Positions 56,310-64,000 of a stretch of 64,000 nucleotides of DNA are shown here, piece after piece. The number at the start of each line of letters is the position of its first letter. The first letter of the stretch is position 1. The stretch covers positions 167,867 to 231,866 of the forward strand of contig NZ_JAHKPT010000025.1 of NCBI RefSeq assembly GCF_018860635.1. The letters run 5' to 3'. The notes under the pieces are model-generated. The model did not search any database. It had not been told where the DNA came from and was given only the letters and a program-made list of their open reading frames with translations. A program made the position numbers and the translations under genes. This DNA is from Aliiglaciecola lipolytica. GTDB lineage: Bacteria; Pseudomonadota; Gammaproteobacteria; Enterobacterales; Alteromonadaceae.

Positions 56310-57218
56310 TTGCCTTTTCAAATCATCAAAGTCAGGTTTATTTATGGGCTCTTTGCCTTAGCCTGCGCCCTACTCTCTACTTCGATTTGTTTAGCGTCGC
56401 AAGGTACTGAGCAGTCATTACAAACGGATAAACAAAATTTAAAAATAATAGCCTTGGCACCACATATTGTAGAGCTGCTATTTGACATAGGTGCTGGCAA
56501 GCAAATAATAGCTACTGGTTCATATGCCGACTATCCAGAGCAAGCTAAAACACTGCCCAGAGTGGGAGATCATAGTCGTTTGCAAATCGAAAAAATATTG
56601 AAGTTGAAAGCCGATATCGTGATTGCTTGGAGAAGTGGAAACCCACTGGAAGATTTAGCCAGACTAGAACAGTTTGGCATTCCCGTTATTTATTCTGACC
56701 CCAAACAATTAGAAGATGTCGCTAAAGAACTCCTCATGTTTGGCGAAGTGACGGGTAGACAAACGTTAGCCCGGTTGCGAGCCGACACCTTTGTAATGGG
56801 CTTGAAAAAATTGCGCGAGCAATATGCCAATCAAATTCCAATTTCAGTCTTTTTCGAAATATGGTCAGCGCCACTACAAACCATTGCGGGAAATGCATGG
56901 CCACAGCAACACTTAAATATTTGCGGCGCACAAAACATCTTTGCTGATTTATCGAATGACTACCCTTCCGTGTCGCTAGAGCAAGTAATTAGTAAAATGC
57001 CGCAGGTTATTATTCAACCTAAAGCAAATAAACAATTAGCAAGTAGACTTTATGATTGGCAGAAATTTGATTTTTTGCCGGCGGTAAAAAACGATTTTGT
57101 ATTTCGCCCTGATGCAGACAGGCTATATCGAATGACGACACGAGTATTGGATGAAGTTCAGGTTATCTGTGAGCAGATTCAACTGGCTAGGAGATACTAT
57201 CAACAGCAGCAAAGCTGA
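56310..57218 (+). CDS. btuF: Cobalamin-binding periplasmic protein BtuF
   Basis: 302 residues from TTG 56310, 2 bases after btuC, with GAGG 5' of it. Signal peptide around GLFALACALLSTSICLA. IIALAPHIVELLFDIGAG and VGDHSRLQIEKILKLKADIVI are the class III binding-protein lobes. Completes the importer. Confidence 0.9.
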   Translation: MPFQIIKVRFIYGLFALACALLSTSICLASQGTEQSLQTDKQNLKIIALAPHIVELLFDIGAGKQIIATGSYADYPEQAKTLPRVGDHSRLQIEKILKLKADIVIAWRSGNPLEDLARLEQFGIPVIYSDPKQLEDVAKELLMFGEVTGRQTLARLRADTFVMGLKKLREQYANQIPISVFFEIWSAPLQTIAGNAWPQQHLNICGAQNIFADLSNDYPSVSLEQVISKMPQVIIQPKANKQLASRLYDWQKFDFLPAVKNDFVFRPDADRLYRMTTRVLDEVQVICEQIQLARRYYQQQQS

Positions 57219-57285
57219 AGTAATCCATAATTTTAGAAAATGGAGCGCTCCTATAATTAAGAGACACTCCTTAAGTTATCTCAGA

Positions 57286-57609
57286 TTAAGATGCCGCTTG
57301 TTTCGAGCCGCCTAAACAATTAGGTGAATCGGGGGAGTTACCGTACAAACTCTGCCACTCTTCACCAGTGTAAGTATGTAACGCCAAAGCGTGTATTTGC
57401 TCCGCAAGCTCTTCTTTGAGGACTGCGTTTACCGCTCTGTGGCGATTAATTAAACGCTTACCAGCAAATTCAGGCGTGACCAAAACCACTTTAAAGTGGG
57501 TTTCAGCGCCATTAGGTACATTGTGCATAAAGCTTTCGTTGATAACCTCCAAATGTGCTGGATTGAAATGCGACAGCAACTTCTTTTCAATATTATTTTG
57601 GATATTCAT
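57286..57609 (-). CDS. bolA: BolA family protein
   Basis: 107 residues. LEVINESFMHNVPNGAETHFKVVLV and LINRHRAVNAVL contain the BolA helix-turn region, His and Arg. BolA proteins bind glutaredoxin-type iron-sulfur clusters and act in the stress response. Confidence 0.93.
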   Translation of the reverse strand: MNIQNNIEKKLLSHFNPAHLEVINESFMHNVPNGAETHFKVVLVTPEFAGKRLINRHRAVNAVLKEELAEQIHALALHTYTGEEWQSLYGNSPDSPNCLGGSKQAAS

Positions 57610-57749
57610 GATGTGGTCCCTCTGTGTGTCTAACTATAAATTTAGCCTGTTCGGGAAAAATTAAAAAACTATTTTTTCATGTTTTCGACTAAGTGATTGA
57701 GTCTGATAGATATAATTTCCGGTCGATGACTCGGCTATTCTTATAACGA

Positions 57750-58379
57750 CTAAATTTGTTGAAATATCTTGCGAAATGTCAGATTTATGCGTCCTGCCAT
57801 TAATTGACTGCGTTTAGGAAGGCTATGTTGCCAAAATTGTTGGGTATTTCCAGCCATTATTAACAAACTGCCATTGTGCAGTGGAAATCTCACTTTCTGA
57901 CCGCTTTGCATATGTTTAAAATCGAAATCACGGGTTTGACCTAAAGTTAATGAGGCAATAATCGGTTGTCTACCTAGTTCTATTTCGTTATCGGCATGCC
58001 AACCCATGCTGTCTTGCCCGTTGCGATACCAATTTGCCAAAACAGAATTGAAATGGGTTTCACAAACTTGCTCTAAAGTCTTTTTAAGCTGTTGCAACTC
58101 GCTGATCCAAGGATTAGGTTGCATGCTCAAACCTGAATACTGATAAGTAGCCTCTTGATCTCCGTACCATGCCTGTAAACGCGGAATCGCCACCGTTCGT
58201 CCATAGATTTGAATTGAATCTTGTTGCCAAGCTAATTTAGTCTGTAATTTCTGATACAATTCAGTGGCAGTGTCCTGCTCCAAAAAATCTGCCTGATAAT
58301 GCACATCTGCATCTTTCATCGGCATTTGAGTAAGGCCTGCTTGGTGGGATGAAAATAAATCCTGTTGCATATAACTCAC
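57750..58379 (-). CDS. alkB: Alpha-ketoglutarate-dependent DNA repair dioxygenase AlkB-like
   Basis: 209 residues. The iron triad is His and Asp in GWHADNEIELG and a later His in FWQHSLPKR; the 2-oxoglutarate Arg is in GRINLTFR. It removes alkyl groups from DNA bases. GTG 58379 has AGGA upstream. It is divergent from rlmG with only 15 bases between starts. Confidence 0.9.
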   Translation of the reverse strand: MSYMQQDLFSSHQAGLTQMPMKDADVHYQADFLEQDTATELYQKLQTKLAWQQDSIQIYGRTVAIPRLQAWYGDQEATYQYSGLSMQPNPWISELQQLKKTLEQVCETHFNSVLANWYRNGQDSMGWHADNEIELGRQPIIASLTLGQTRDFDFKHMQSGQKVRFPLHNGSLLIMAGNTQQFWQHSLPKRSQLMAGRINLTFRKIFQQI

Positions 58380-58394
58380 GTGAATCCTGCTGAA

Positions 58395-59534
58395 ATGAAC
58401 ACTAGCTTTAACTTTTTAGGAAAGTCCCTGCAATTATACCGCTATCCAAAGCGATTTACTCACCCTAGTTGGCAAGCATGGGATGCCGCAGACGAATTGA
58501 TCCTCGATCATATTCAACAAAACCAAGACAATATCGATCAAACCAATATTGTTATCCTGAATGATGATTTTGGCGCGCTAAGCTGCTGGTTGCACGACGC
58601 CAACATTCACCATGTGAGTGATTCTCTAGTTTCCCAGATGGCATGTAAACAAAATATTAGTCTAAATAACTTAGACAATACCCAGATCACCTATATTGAT
58701 AGTTTAGCGCAAATGCCGCAACAGCCAGACTGGGTAATCATCAAAATACCCAAAACGCTAGCGCTGCTAGAACATCAGTTAATTCAGTTACAAAGCGTGG
58801 TTTCAGCAAAAACTAAAATAGTGGCTGCAGCTAAAGCTAAGATGATACAAAAATCGACCTTATCACTGTTTGAAAAGTACCTCGGAAAAACTCATACATC
58901 CTTAGCGAAGAAAAAGGCTCGCTTAGTCTTTTGTGAACCTAATCTTGGATTACAGCAAAAGCCGTCGCCCTATCCTACTGTTTGGAAAATGGACCAAGAA
59001 CCTTTTACCATTAACAATCATGCAAATGTGTTTGCTCGTCAACAAATTGATATTGGCGCTCGTTTATTAATTGATAATTTACCGGATTGTACAGCTAAAA
59101 CCGTAGTTGATTTGGGTTGTGGAAACGGCGTTTTAGGCTTATGCATATTAAAACGATATGACAATGCAGAAGTCATTTTTATAGATGAATCATACATGGC
59201 TGTCGCATCAGCTAAACTCAATGTGCAAAATAACTTGCCGACACAGATGCACCGAGCACGTTTTATCGTTAGCAACTGCCTTGAACAATTGGAAAATCAA
59301 ACACAAATTGATATGGTAATTTGTAATCCACCGTTTCATCAACTGAATACCATCACTGATCACATTGCGACCCAAATGTTTGAAGATGCGCACTTAAAAC
59401 TCAAAAAGGGTGGTGAGTTACGGATAATCGGCAATAGGCATTTAGAATATCCGCAAAAATTAAAGCGCTTATTTGGTGGCTATAATGTTATTTCAAGTGA
59501 CAAAAAATTTAGTATTTTATCTTCGTTGAAGTAG
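58395..59534 (+). CDS. rlmG: 23S rRNA (guanine(1835)-N2)-methyltransferase RlmG
   Basis: 379 residues. A degenerate N-terminal methylase-like domain precedes the active C-terminal one with VVDLGCGNGVLGLCIL (AdoMet) and MVICNPPFHQ. Length and two-domain layout match RlmG. Start ATG 58395; in-frame GTG 58380 or TTG 58365 are possible. Confidence 0.88.
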   Translation: MNTSFNFLGKSLQLYRYPKRFTHPSWQAWDAADELILDHIQQNQDNIDQTNIVILNDDFGALSCWLHDANIHHVSDSLVSQMACKQNISLNNLDNTQITYIDSLAQMPQQPDWVIIKIPKTLALLEHQLIQLQSVVSAKTKIVAAAKAKMIQKSTLSLFEKYLGKTHTSLAKKKARLVFCEPNLGLQQKPSPYPTVWKMDQEPFTINNHANVFARQQIDIGARLLIDNLPDCTAKTVVDLGCGNGVLGLCILKRYDNAEVIFIDESYMAVASAKLNVQNNLPTQMHRARFIVSNCLEQLENQTQIDMVICNPPFHQLNTITDHIATQMFEDAHLKLKKGGELRIIGNRHLEYPQKLKRLFGGYNVISSDKKFSILSSLK

Positions 59535-59546
59535 AGAGTAATTATC

Positions 59547-60146
59547 ATGAAAAACTGTTTGTTAACGCTGACATTCATCTTAGTCACGTTTTTATCCCAC
59601 GCAAAACCCAAAGACGATGGTTCACAAATTCAACCTGATAATTATTACCCAAGAGTGATGATGCATACGACCATGGGCGACTTTGTCGTTGAGCTTGATA
59701 GATCTAGAGCCCCCATCACAGTGAACAATTTTTTACGCTACGTGGATAAGCGCAGCTTTGAAGGGACTATCTTTCACAGGGTCATCGCCGACTTTGTTGT
59801 GCAAGGTGGAGGTTATGATAAAGACTTCAAAGATTTGTCCAAGTTTCCGGATATTTACAACGAAGCTGGAAACGGTCTAAAAAATCAAACCTATACCATA
59901 GCTATGGCGCGTTCGAATGATCCTCACTCGGCAAATCGTCAATTTTATTTTAATCTCAGTGACAATGAGAGCTTAGATCCTGGTAGGAAGTGGGGGTATG
60001 CCGTATTTGGTTATGTCACTGAAGGCACAGATATTTTAGATGCTATTTCTCAGGTAGAAACCCAATATGACGCCATTATAGGTTGGGCCGATGTACCAAT
60101 AGAACCGGTAATATTAAACAAAGTGACAATTTTACCACCACTGTAG
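59547..60146 (+). CDS. Exported cyclophilin-type peptidyl-prolyl isomerase
   Basis: 199 residues with signal peptide MKNCLLTLTFILVTFLSHA. TTMGDFVVELDRSRAPITVNN, FHRVIADFVVQGGGYD and ANRQFYFNLSDN are the cyclophilin catalytic blocks. Periplasmic folding helper of the PpiA type. Follows rlmG after 12 bases. Confidence 0.92.
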   Translation: MKNCLLTLTFILVTFLSHAKPKDDGSQIQPDNYYPRVMMHTTMGDFVVELDRSRAPITVNNFLRYVDKRSFEGTIFHRVIADFVVQGGGYDKDFKDLSKFPDIYNEAGNGLKNQTYTIAMARSNDPHSANRQFYFNLSDNESLDPGRKWGYAVFGYVTEGTDILDAISQVETQYDAIIGWADVPIEPVILNKVTILPPL

Positions 60147-60169
60147 TTATTCAAATTTAGAGTTAAGCG

Positions 60170-60688
60170 CTATTTTGAATAGGTAAACAGCATAGTGTCT
60201 TCTGCTTGGTGTTGAACGATCTTGGTGTACTTAAAACCCAAGCGTTCAATTAGATTGATTGACTGTGTATTTTCTGCTGAAATCATAGCGTGCACGGTTT
60301 TTAAGCCTAAACGTTTACAATCGGCTTGTAATACACCGTTACAAGCTTCTAGTGTCAAGCCTCTGCGCCTAAACGCGGGCAAAATTGCATAGCCAATGTC
60401 AGGGTGGTCTAGGAAGGGTCTTTTTAACATACCGCAAATTCCCATAGGCCGGTTTTTTCGATTATCACAGAATACGTACAAACCGTAGCCATTTTGCTGA
60501 TAAGACACAAAAGGGCCATTCTCAATGAATTCACGGGCATCAGCTTGATTGTGAATGTTGCGGTCACCGATGTGCCGAATCCAATCTGGATCATTCACTA
60601 ATTCTAATATGAAGAAAGCTTCTGCTAAAGTGACTTTGCGTATATTTAAACGTTCTGTCTGCGCAACTAGGGTACCTTTACAATTCAT
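60170..60688 (-). CDS. GNAT family N-acetyltransferase (RimJ/RimL-like)
   Basis: 172 residues; DIGYAILPAFRRRGLTLEAC is the CoA-binding block and AENTQSINLIERLGFKYTK the closing motif. The start overlaps the stop of the diguanylate cyclase gene by four bases (ATGA). Acceptor unknown. Confidence 0.87.
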   Translation of the reverse strand: MNCKGTLVAQTERLNIRKVTLAEAFFILELVNDPDWIRHIGDRNIHNQADAREFIENGPFVSYQQNGYGLYVFCDNRKNRPMGICGMLKRPFLDHPDIGYAILPAFRRRGLTLEACNGVLQADCKRLGLKTVHAMISAENTQSINLIERLGFKYTKIVQHQAEDTMLFTYSK

Positions 60689-61827
60689 AAATTGGTCATT
60701 TCATTGGTTTGCGAGAAAACACTACGGACTTTATTTTTGCCGGCTTTTTTAGCTAAATATAGTGCTTTGTCGGCTTTTTCTAGCAAGGCGACAACACTCT
60801 CCCCCTGCATAGCTGTGAGACCAACACTGATTGAAATATTACATTCTAATATTTGGCTATTTATCGACCGCACTTCGTTTCGCATTCTATCTGCAATTTG
60901 CAACGCATTGTTTGGATTAGTCTCTATCAAGATAACCAAAAATTCGTCGCCGCCCATTCTTCCTACATAATCAACATCACGGACGTGTTTTTTGATGCTT
61001 CTTGAGATATCTATAAGTATCTGGTCACCAAAAACATGACCAAACCCATCATTAATTTGTTTGAAGTTATCCACGTCAATCATTAACAGAGACAACGGAT
61101 GATCAAAACGTTCACTTCTGGCCATTTCCCTTTTTAGCGCACTATCAATAGCTCTGCGATTAAGCAGTTTAGTCAGATGATCCTGTTGAGTAAGGGTGCG
61201 TAATTGCCGGTTTGTACTGCTTAATTTAGAAATCTCTTCAAAGCTTTTCAATCTACTTTTTTCAATTAAATGAGCCACTGCAAAACACACTAGCGTACTG
61301 CTAAAACCGAGACTTATATCGAACCAAATATCACGGCTTAGACTATTTACAAGCAATCCGATAATAAGCCCTAGAAAGGCAAAACCGAGAATGCTCAACA
61401 AATAACTTAGGTGCCCTTGCAGCGAAAAGCACAGTAGCATCATGATAAAAATAAAAGGCGCTATGCCATGTCCATCATTGACACTCAGTAGCGACCAGAA
61501 AACACCTACACTGGCAAAAAACACAGTAAACAGAATTTCAATGGCGTTGACAAATGATGACAACCTAGGGAGTGCTTTTAACTTGCGTAACATCAAAACA
61601 TTACACGCTGCGAAAACAAAAGAAACCATATATAACAGGGTATATGGCATGTTGGCGGCAAAGAGCATATCACCACCAAGGCGAAGGTGATTTAATAATT
61701 GAATACCGAAAACCACAGATGCCAAACAAGAAAAGTAAATGGCATACTGAATGTTATTGGAATTACTGTGAACCAAATAATCTGCCAGAAAAGCAGGTTT
61801 TGGTTTGGGAAAAAGTCGTGACATCAA
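60685..61827 (-). CDS. Membrane diguanylate cyclase
   Basis: 380 residues. Six or so membrane helices (about 25-195), then a GGDEF domain: DHLTKLLNRRAIDSAL, LMIDVDNFKQINDGFGH and RMGGDEFLVIL. The allosteric I-site RDVD lies five residues before GGDEF, so product inhibition is expected. It makes cyclic di-GMP. Overlaps the GNAT gene by 4 bases. Confidence 0.94.
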   Translation of the reverse strand: MMSRLFPKPKPAFLADYLVHSNSNNIQYAIYFSCLASVVFGIQLLNHLRLGGDMLFAANMPYTLLYMVSFVFAACNVLMLRKLKALPRLSSFVNAIEILFTVFFASVGVFWSLLSVNDGHGIAPFIFIMMLLCFSLQGHLSYLLSILGFAFLGLIIGLLVNSLSRDIWFDISLGFSSTLVCFAVAHLIEKSRLKSFEEISKLSSTNRQLRTLTQQDHLTKLLNRRAIDSALKREMARSERFDHPLSLLMIDVDNFKQINDGFGHVFGDQILIDISRSIKKHVRDVDYVGRMGGDEFLVILIETNPNNALQIADRMRNEVRSINSQILECNISISVGLTAMQGESVVALLEKADKALYLAKKAGKNKVRSVFSQTNEMTNL

Positions 61828-61998
61828 TCCACTCGTAAAATCGAAACCTATGTGTACTTCATTTTATTGGAGAACAAACAAAGCAATACTTGTTAGTGCG
61901 TCGATTAAAAATCCATCACTTCTAGTTTAACAAAAATTGGATGCCATACCACGTATTTTGTCGATCCAAACCACTAAATATAAGTTCAGATTCCTGAA

Positions 61999-62976
61999 TC
62001 AGGCGTTATTAATGGAAAAACTCATTACCTGTTCAATATTATTGAGCTCACACGCAAGCATAATTAGCCTATCAACTCCCAGCGCGACGCCTGAACAATC
62101 AGGTAAACCACTTTCCATAGCAGCCATAAAGTGCGGGTCTAAAGAAATCTTTCCTAATCCATTTTGTATACGAGCTTGATTGTCCCGTTCAAATCGTGTT
62201 TGTTGCTCCTTCACATCGGCCAGTTCATGGTACCCATTGGCAAGTTCTAATCCTTTGAAATAAATTTCAAAACGCTCAGCAACTCGTGGATCATCTTTAT
62301 TCAACCGCGCTAATGCAGCTTGTGATGCGGGAAACTGGGTTAATGCCACAGGTCTTAAACATCCAATTTTAGGTTCGACAACTTGGCTACAAAGCAGTTG
62401 CAACAACACATCTTTCGAATTCTCTACTTGGGCGATATTAGCAAAGCCAAAATATTCTGCTTTGCGTTTTAACTCCGCTAAACTGCAGGTCAAGGGATCG
62501 ATATCACAGTATGTAAGAAACGCCTGCTGATAGCTTAACCTGTCAAGTGGTTCTGTTTTGAGTACGAGTTGTAATAGCGCATCGACTTCGTCGATTAACT
62601 GCAAATGGTTAAAACCCACTCGATACCACTCTAACATGGTAAATTCTGGATTATGCTGCTTGCCAGCCTCTTCATTGCGGAAAGATTTACACAATTGAAA
62701 GATACAGCCGCTACCTGCACACAAAAGTCGTTTCATGGCAAATTCTGGGGATGTCTGCAAAAATAAATTTGCGGGTTCTGGGTTCAGAGGGCTATTGAAT
62801 TGAGTGTTAAATGCGTGCAAATGTATATCAGTGACACCGGCGTGGGCTAACGCAGGCGTTTCCACCTCTAATACATTACGTTGTGCAAAAAATTGGCGGA
62901 TCTGAGCGTTAATCTCAGCCCGTTTTTTCAAAGTTTGAATAGACGCGGTTGGTCGCCAGTTAACTGATGAATTCAT
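61999..62976 (-). CDS. epmA: EF-P beta-lysylation ligase EpmA
   Basis: 325 residues, a class II lysyl-tRNA synthetase-like core without the anticodon domain. [39 protein letters not shown] and [11 protein letters not shown] are motifs 2 and 3. It joins (R)-beta-lysine to EF-P Lys34. Confidence 0.95.
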   Translation of the reverse strand: MNSSVNWRPTASIQTLKKRAEINAQIRQFFAQRNVLEVETPALAHAGVTDIHLHAFNTQFNSPLNPEPANLFLQTSPEFAMKRLLCAGSGCIFQLCKSFRNEEAGKQHNPEFTMLEWYRVGFNHLQLIDEVDALLQLVLKTEPLDRLSYQQAFLTYCDIDPLTCSLAELKRKAEYFGFANIAQVENSKDVLLQLLCSQVVEPKIGCLRPVALTQFPASQAALARLNKDDPRVAERFEIYFKGLELANGYHELADVKEQQTRFERDNQARIQNGLGKISLDPHFMAAMESGLPDCSGVALGVDRLIMLACELNNIEQVMSFSINNA

Positions 62977-62994
62977 AAAAACCAGATAAATTGC

Positions 62995-63016
62995 GAGCCC
63001 AATTGAGATTGGGCTC
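62995..63016 (-). terminator. Hairpin between efp and epmA
   Basis: GAGCCCAA / TTGGGCTC (8 bp, 6-base loop), directly after the efp stop. T-poor tail, so it may only partly stop transcription. Confidence 0.55.
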
Positions 63017-63028
63017 TAGAAAGGTAGA

Positions 63029-63598
63029 CTACTTTTGAGCCCGTGAAACGTATTCACCGCTGCGAGTGTCAACTTTTATCACTTCGCCAGTTTGTACAAA
63101 CAAAGGTACCCTAACTACTGCACCGGTGACCAAAGTGGCTGGTTTACCACCTGTACCTGCAGTATCACCTTTCAAACCAGGATCAGTTTCTGTGATCTCT
63201 AGTTCAACGAAGTTTGGAGGCGTAACAACAATTGGGCTACCATTCCACAAGGTGATTGTGCAATTGTCGTTCTCGACTAGCCATTTCACATTTTCACCAA
63301 CTGCTTTTTCGTCAGCGGCAATCTGTTCGAAAGTTTCGTTGTTCATAAAATGATAGAATTCGCCATCGTTATACAAATACGTAAGTTCCGTGTCCATTAC
63401 GTCTGCACCTTCGACGCTATCACCGGATCTGAATGTTTTTTCTAACACTTTACCGGAAATAAGTTTACGAATTTTAACGCGGTTAAAGGCCTGACCTTTA
63501 CCTGGTTTAACATATTCGTTCTCAAGAACGTTGCAAGGTTCGCCGTCGAGCATTATCTTTAAGCCCGCTTTGAATTCATTTGTGCTGTAATTAGCCAT
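63029..63598 (-). CDS. efp: Elongation factor P
   Basis: 189 residues. The modified Lys34 is in [14 protein letters not shown]; the three beta-barrel domains follow, ending [10 protein letters not shown]. It rescues ribosomes at polyproline. AGAGGA precedes the ATG. The start is only 20 bases from the epmB start on the other strand. Confidence 0.97.
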   Translation of the reverse strand: MANYSTNEFKAGLKIMLDGEPCNVLENEYVKPGKGQAFNRVKIRKLISGKVLEKTFRSGDSVEGADVMDTELTYLYNDGEFYHFMNNETFEQIAADEKAVGENVKWLVENDNCTITLWNGSPIVVTPPNFVELEITETDPGLKGDTAGTGGKPATLVTGAVVRVPLFVQTGEVIKVDTRSGEYVSRAQK

Positions 63599-63618
63599 AA
63601 ATCCTCTAAATTAATCGA

Positions 63619-64000
63619 TTGAGTACTCGTTTGGCGCTGATAATACCTAAAAAATCCATCTCTGTAGAGAGTAACTGGCAAAAAGAACTGGCAACTAGTT
63701 TTAATGATCCGCAAAAACTGCTGGAATATCTTGATATTCCAGTGGAAAAACAGATCGAAAATATTAAGGCTAGATCACTTTTTCCCATGCGTGTCCCACA
63801 ACACTTTGCTCGTTTAATGAGCAAAGGAGATCCCCAAGATCCGTTGTTTAAGCAGGTCTTCCCATTATATGAGGAATTCCTTGAAGACCCCAGATACACT
63901 GTGGATCCGTTGCAAGAGCAAGAAACCCCACAGCAAGGGATACTACACAAATATCAAACCAGAGCTCTGCTGATGGTGCGTGGTGGCTGTGCAGTCAATT
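63619..64000 (+). CDS. epmB: L-lysine 2,3-aminomutase EpmB (5' part)
   Basis: The window ends inside this gene. From TTG 63619 the frame gives LFPMRVPQHFARLMSKGDPQDPLFKQV and GILHKYQTRALLMVRGGCAVN, strongly like EpmB up to just before its radical-SAM Cys cluster. It isomerises lysine to beta-lysine for EpmA. The exact start is unsure; TTG 63631 is an option. Confidence 0.9.
   Translation, partial: MSTRLALIIPKKSISVESNWQKELATSFNDPQKLLEYLDIPVEKQIENIKARSLFPMRVPQHFARLMSKGDPQDPLFKQVFPLYEEFLEDPRYTVDPLQEQETPQQGILHKYQTRALLMVRGGCAVN

Noticed and set aside
1-64000. CRISPR arrays, tRNA, rRNA, IS elements
   Set aside because: None found by reading: no regular spaced repeats, no tRNA-like T-arm/D-arm pairs, no transposase-like frame.

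Overview
The window reads as one stretch of a moderately AT-rich chromosome from a marine gammaproteobacterium, most likely an Alteromonadaceae member of the Glaciecola/Paraglaciecola/Aliiglaciecola kind. This rests on the set of proteins (Na+-translocating NADH:quinone reductase with NqrM and ApbE, FabV, DusA, FldB, YggN, RlmG, EpmA/EF-P/EpmB, a large Alteromonas-type TonB receptor) and not on any alignment. I see no rRNA, tRNA, insertion sequence, prophage or CRISPR array; it is mostly core genome with small lineage-specific genes between.

Layout. 1-5.4 kb: a MarR regulator, a tandem of two tiny envelope proteins, dusA, a small secreted protein, a CBS-pair protein and an MDR-family reductase. 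5.7-8.5 kb: a membrane chemoreceptor, a thioredoxin-like protein and an FMN-binding split-barrel protein. 8.5-16 kb: an RNase J-like nuclease, an HNH endonuclease, two tandem YihG-like acyltransferases joined to an MscS/YbdG channel, YggN and a YeeZ-like protein. 16-24.6 kb: NSS transporter, SDR, msrA, a phytase-like lipoprotein divergent from a PhoD-like phosphatase, fldB, a putative zincin and a lone ExbD. 24.6-31 kb: CheW-like protein, trmN6, bPH protein, threonine dehydratase-like enzyme, amidohydrolase, then a gap holding a predicted sigma-54-dependent small RNA, then GNAT and MBL enzymes. 31-41 kb: NhaC antiporter, LytTR two-component pair, TonB receptor, MFS/DUF1653, SOS-controlled dinB, an SGNH-like protein. 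42-49 kb: nqrABCDEF-apbE-nqrM on the minus strand. 49.7-57 kb: fabV, a TakP-like TRAP transporter, and btuD-btuC-btuF behind a cobalamin riboswitch. 57-64 kb: bolA, alkB, rlmG, a cyclophilin, GNAT, a diguanylate cyclase, and epmA-efp with epmB divergent and cut by the window end.

How genes work together: ApbE attaches FMN to the Thr acceptors visible in NqrB and NqrC, and NqrM helps insert the iron centre, so the 42-49 kb block encodes the complex plus dedicated maturation factors. EpmB isomerises lysine and EpmA attaches beta-lysine to Lys34 of EF-P; all three lie within 2 kb. BtuF, BtuC and BtuD form a vitamin B12 importer under control of the riboswitch.

The most novel-looking element is in the 545-base gap at 29183-29727. 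On the minus strand an NtrC-like dyad is followed by a sigma-54 GG-N10-GC promoter, about 160 bases with stem-loops and an A-rich loop, and an intrinsic terminator with a U run. No gene uses that promoter or terminator, so a nitrogen- or sigma-54-controlled regulatory RNA is the simplest reading. It is a prediction from sequence only.
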